Shown: positions 46,374 to 48,744 of the stretch, piece by piece | Position numbering within the stretch: position 1 is the first letter of the stretch | How the letters are laid out: each line of letters starts with the position of its first letter | Origin: Clostridia bacterium | Lineage (GTDB): Bacteria > Bacillota > Clostridia > Oscillospirales > Acutalibacteraceae | Length of the DNA stretch: 48,744 bases | Assembly: GCA_017625835.1 (NCBI GenBank) | Contig: JAGAKF010000086.1 | Coordinates: 1-48,744 of the forward strand | Direction: 5' to 3' | The notes under the pieces: model-generated | Seen by the model: the letters and a program-made list of their open reading frames with translations, nothing else | The model's database searches: none | What the model was told of the DNA's origin: nothing | Made by a program: the position numbers and the translations under genes

Positions 46374-46432
46374 GGTGCGTTTACCGACATTGATTTTGTT
46401 GGTATTTTTTCGATAAACAAGGAGATTTTTCT

Positions 46433-47782
46433 ATGGCATTAATAACAAAAGCTGTCAAGGGAACGCTTGATGTTCTACCAGCAGACAGCCACAAAAATCA
46501 GTTTGTGGAAAGAACTGTGCTTGAGATTGCAAACGAGTTCGGTTTCAGAGAAATAAGAACTCCCGTTTTCGAGCATACTGAGCTTTTCACCCGTTCTGTC
46601 GGCGATACAACAGATGTCGTGCAGAAAGAAATGTATACTTTTGAAGATAAAGGCGGCCGCTCAATTACCCTTCGTCCCGAAGGAACGGCAGGCGCGGCAA
46701 GAGCTTTCCTTGAACACGGCCTTACCAACGAGGCTATGCCTCAGAAGGTAAGCTACATAACATCCTGCTACCGTTACGAAAAGCCTCAGGCAGGCAGACT
46801 GCGTGAATTCCACCAGTTCGGAATCGAGTGCTACGGCACAGCATCTCCTGCGGCTGATGCAGAGGTTATCTCTGTTGCAAATGAAGTATTCGGTTTCCTC
46901 GGAATTGACAGAATCCGCCTTGAAATAAATTCAATCGGCTGTCCTAAATGCCGCAAGGAATATCACGCGGCGCTCAAAGCTTATTTCGAATCGCGCAAGG
47001 GCGAGCTTTGCGGAACCTGCCTTGACAGACTGGACAGAAATCCGATGAGAATTCTTGACTGTAAGAGCCCTATCTGCCACGAAATTGCGGCAGATGCCCC
47101 GATTATTCTTGATTTCCTTTGCGATGAATGTAAAGACCATTTTGAAAAGGTAAAGATGTACCTTGATAATATGGGTATCGTTTACGAGGTCAATCCCCAC
47201 ATCGTAAGAGGACTTGATTATTATACGAGAACAGTTTTTGAATTCCTTACTGATTCTCTTGGTGCGCAGAGCGCAGTTTGCGCAGGCGGTCGTTATGACG
47301 GACTTGTTGAAGAAATCGGCGGCCCTCATGTACCGGCGCTTGGCTTCGGTATGGGTATTGAAAGACTTCTTCTTTTGCTCGAAGCTCAGGGTATCAACCT
47401 TCCTGAAGCAAAGAAGTGCGAAATATATATTGCGAACATCGGCGAAGAGGCGTCTCTGAAAGCCGCTTCAATGGCAACGGAGCTTCGTCAGTCAGGAATG
47501 TTTGCAGAGTTTGATGTTGTCGGCCGTTCTCTTAAGGCTCAGATGAAATATGCTGACAAGATCGGCGCAAGATTCACAACCGTTATCGGTGAGGATGACA
47601 TCAAAGCTAATATAGCTAAAGTTAAAAATATGCAGACAGGTGAAATCACTGAGCTTGCAATTGATGACTTTGCAGATACATTTATGGAGCTTTCGCTTCA
47701 AAATGCTGCAAGTGATTTGCAGGACTTGGTAAGTAACTCCGAAGCAATTGATTTAAGCAAATTTTTGGGAGGCATAATGTAA
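46433..47782 (+). CDS. hisS: Histidyl-tRNA synthetase
   Basis: A 449-residue class II synthetase that charges tRNA-His. Motif 1 lies near FGFREIRTPVFEHTELF. Motif 2 is TLRPEGTAGAARAF with the following CYRYEKPQAGRLREFHQFG. The histidine-specific loops are VRGLDYYTRTVFEF and CAGGRYDGLVEEIGG, and motif 3 is LGFGMGIERLLLLL. The anticodon-binding domain starts at about residue 325 (CEIYIANIGEEASLKA). A 30-residue tail beyond the usual end (SLQNAASDLQDLVSNSEAIDLSKFLGG) is unusual. Its stop codon shares one base with the aspS start, the common hisS-aspS order of Firmicutes. Confidence 0.96.
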   Translation: MALITKAVKGTLDVLPADSHKNQFVERTVLEIANEFGFREIRTPVFEHTELFTRSVGDTTDVVQKEMYTFEDKGGRSITLRPEGTAGAARAFLEHGLTNEAMPQKVSYITSCYRYEKPQAGRLREFHQFGIECYGTASPAADAEVISVANEVFGFLGIDRIRLEINSIGCPKCRKEYHAALKAYFESRKGELCGTCLDRLDRNPMRILDCKSPICHEIAADAPIILDFLCDECKDHFEKVKMYLDNMGIVYEVNPHIVRGLDYYTRTVFEFLTDSLGAQSAVCAGGRYDGLVEEIGGPHVPALGFGMGIERLLLLLEAQGINLPEAKKCEIYIANIGEEASLKAASMATELRQSGMFAEFDVVGRSLKAQMKYADKIGARFTTVIGEDDIKANIAKVKNMQTGEITELAIDDFADTFMELSLQNAASDLQDLVSNSEAIDLSKFLGGIM

Positions 47783-48744
47783 TGGATTTTATGACAGGTT
47801 TGAAGCGCACAAATTATTGTGGCGACCTCAGAATTACAGATGCAGGCAAGGAAGTAACCGTTGCAGGTTGGGTTCAGCGTCAGCGTGACCTCGGCGCACT
47901 CATTTTCATCGACCTTCGTGACAGAACGGGCATCGTTCAGCTTGCATTTGACGAAAACACAGATAAGGAAATTTTTGAAAAGGCTTTTGCGGCAAGAAGT
48001 GAATTTGTTCTTATGGCAAAGGGCGTTGTCCGCGAGCGTTCATCAAAGAATAAGGATATCCCGACAGGCGATATAGAAATCGATGTAAAGGATCTGAGAG
48101 TGCTCGGCAAGAGTGAAACTCCTCCGTTTGAAATCGTTGAGAATTGCCAGACATCTGAGCTTACAAGGCTTAAATATCGTTATCTTGACCTTCGCCGTCC
48201 CGACTTGCAGAAGAATATCATTATGCGTCATAAGATCTGCAAGATTACGCGCGACTATTTTGACGAGAACGGCTTTATCGAAATCGAAACACCGATTCTT
48301 ATTAAGTCAACTCCCGAGGGCGCAAGAGACTTCCTTGTTCCCAGCCGTATTCATAACGGAACATTTTATGCTCTTCCGCAGTCACCTCAGCTTTATAAGC
48401 AGCTTTCAATGGTAGCAGGCTTTGACAGATATATGCAGATTGCCCGTTGCTTCCGTGACGAGGACCTTCGTGCTGACCGTCAGCCTGAATTTACACAGAT
48501 CGACCTTGAAATGTCTTTTGTTGATATGGAAGATGTTCTTGCGATCGGTGAAGGTTATATGAAGAGAGTTTTCAAAGAAGCTCTCGGCGTGGAAATTGAA
48601 ACTCCGATTCCTCGCCTTACATATAAAGAGGCTATGGACCGTTACGGCTCAGATAAGCCCGATACCCGTTATGGTATGGAGCTTTATGACCTGAGCGATA
48701 TCGTTAAGGATTGCGGCTTCGGCGTATTCAGCGGCCCCGTTGCA
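47782..48744 (+). CDS. aspS: Aspartyl-tRNA synthetase, 3' end beyond the window
   Basis: The first 321 residues of a class II synthetase, open at the window edge. The N-terminal OB-fold anticodon domain covers about residues 20-105 (VTVAGWVQRQRDLGALIFIDLRDRTGIVQLAF). Then come RYRYLDLRRPDLQ-type residues, motif 1 (NGFIEIETPILIKSTPEGARDF) and motif 2 (ARCFRDEDLRADRQPEFTQIDLEMSF). The sequence ends in the bacterial GAD insertion domain. The ATG at 47782 overlaps the hisS stop by one base and has GGGAGG at a suitable distance; the ATG at 47791 is too far from it. The enzyme charges tRNA-Asp, and possibly tRNA-Asn in species lacking AsnRS. Confidence 0.95.
   Translation, partial: MDFMTGLKRTNYCGDLRITDAGKEVTVAGWVQRQRDLGALIFIDLRDRTGIVQLAFDENTDKEIFEKAFAARSEFVLMAKGVVRERSSKNKDIPTGDIEIDVKDLRVLGKSETPPFEIVENCQTSELTRLKYRYLDLRRPDLQKNIIMRHKICKITRDYFDENGFIEIETPILIKSTPEGARDFLVPSRIHNGTFYALPQSPQLYKQLSMVAGFDRYMQIARCFRDEDLRADRQPEFTQIDLEMSFVDMEDVLAIGEGYMKRVFKEALGVEIETPIPRLTYKEAMDRYGSDKPDTRYGMELYDLSDIVKDCGFGVFSGPVA

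Noticed and set aside
46315-46432. T-box riboswitch before hisS
   Set aside because: The gap is too short and lacks the conserved antiterminator core.

Overview
The window reads as chromosomal DNA of an obligately anaerobic Gram-positive bacterium of the class Clostridia, most likely a gut member of the Oscillospirales (Ruminococcaceae-like). The reasons are a complete [FeFe]-hydrogenase maturation set (TM1266-type regulator, hydE, hydG, hydF), the Firmicutes gene orders lon-engB, DUF1934-argS and hisS-aspS, strong Gram-positive ribosome binding sites, a secreted BspA-like leucine-rich-repeat protein, and several plant or host glycan hydrolases. No phage, CRISPR array or plasmid module was seen. 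The taxon is inferred from gene content, not from a marker comparison.

Layout. 1-343: non-coding, with a REP-like palindrome, a cluster of short hairpins separated by CATCATT boxes, and a promoter. 344-5010: two cytoplasmic glycosidases, a GH78 rhamnosidase-like enzyme and a GH2 beta-mannosidase. 5131-9262: a CPA2-type antiporter, then an M20 peptidase and a YfcC-type transporter. 9580-12128: two AT-rich genes for a lipid-linked sugar transfer system (GtrB-like and GtrII-like). 12221-13600 (minus): a MATE transporter. 13721-20837: a compact same-strand run of ten genes (hydrolase, GNAT, GH35, RAYT transposase, propeller-like protein, DMT transporter, histidine phosphatase, dCMP deaminase, PQ-loop-like protein, DUF4886 esterase) ending at one strong terminator. 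20873-22546 (minus): a secreted clan-A-like glycosidase. 22695-23357: a nitroreductase.

23387-27720 is the most interesting part. A strong promoter drives a large structured RNA of about 230 nt (possibly raiA-type). It is followed by two intrinsic terminators, the second abutting the ribosome binding site of the TM1266-hydE-hydG-hydF operon. The long closing stem of the RNA and the first terminator share the same strand and cannot form together. 27866-28116 (minus): tRNA-Ser(GCU) and tRNA-Ser(UGA). 28249-30333 (minus): a ttcA, Sfp-type phosphopantetheinyl transferase, SGNH esterase operon. 30471-33472: lon and engB. 33524-35287 (minus): a secreted LRR protein. 35470-38707 (minus): ddl, DUF1934 gene, argS, overlapping head to tail. 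38909-44342: an unrecognised gene, gyrB, gyrA. 44364-45896: an AT-rich polytopic membrane protein. 45910-48744: mgsA, hisS, and aspS running off the window end.

The genes form several modules: polysaccharide degradation and sugar handling, H-cluster assembly for hydrogen metabolism, protein quality control and ribosome assembly (lon, engB), cell-wall precursor and tRNA charging (ddl, argS, hisS, aspS), and DNA topology (gyrBA). The two AT-rich membrane glycosyltransferase-like loci (9.6-12.1 kb and 44.4-45.9 kb) look like separately acquired cell-envelope decoration genes.
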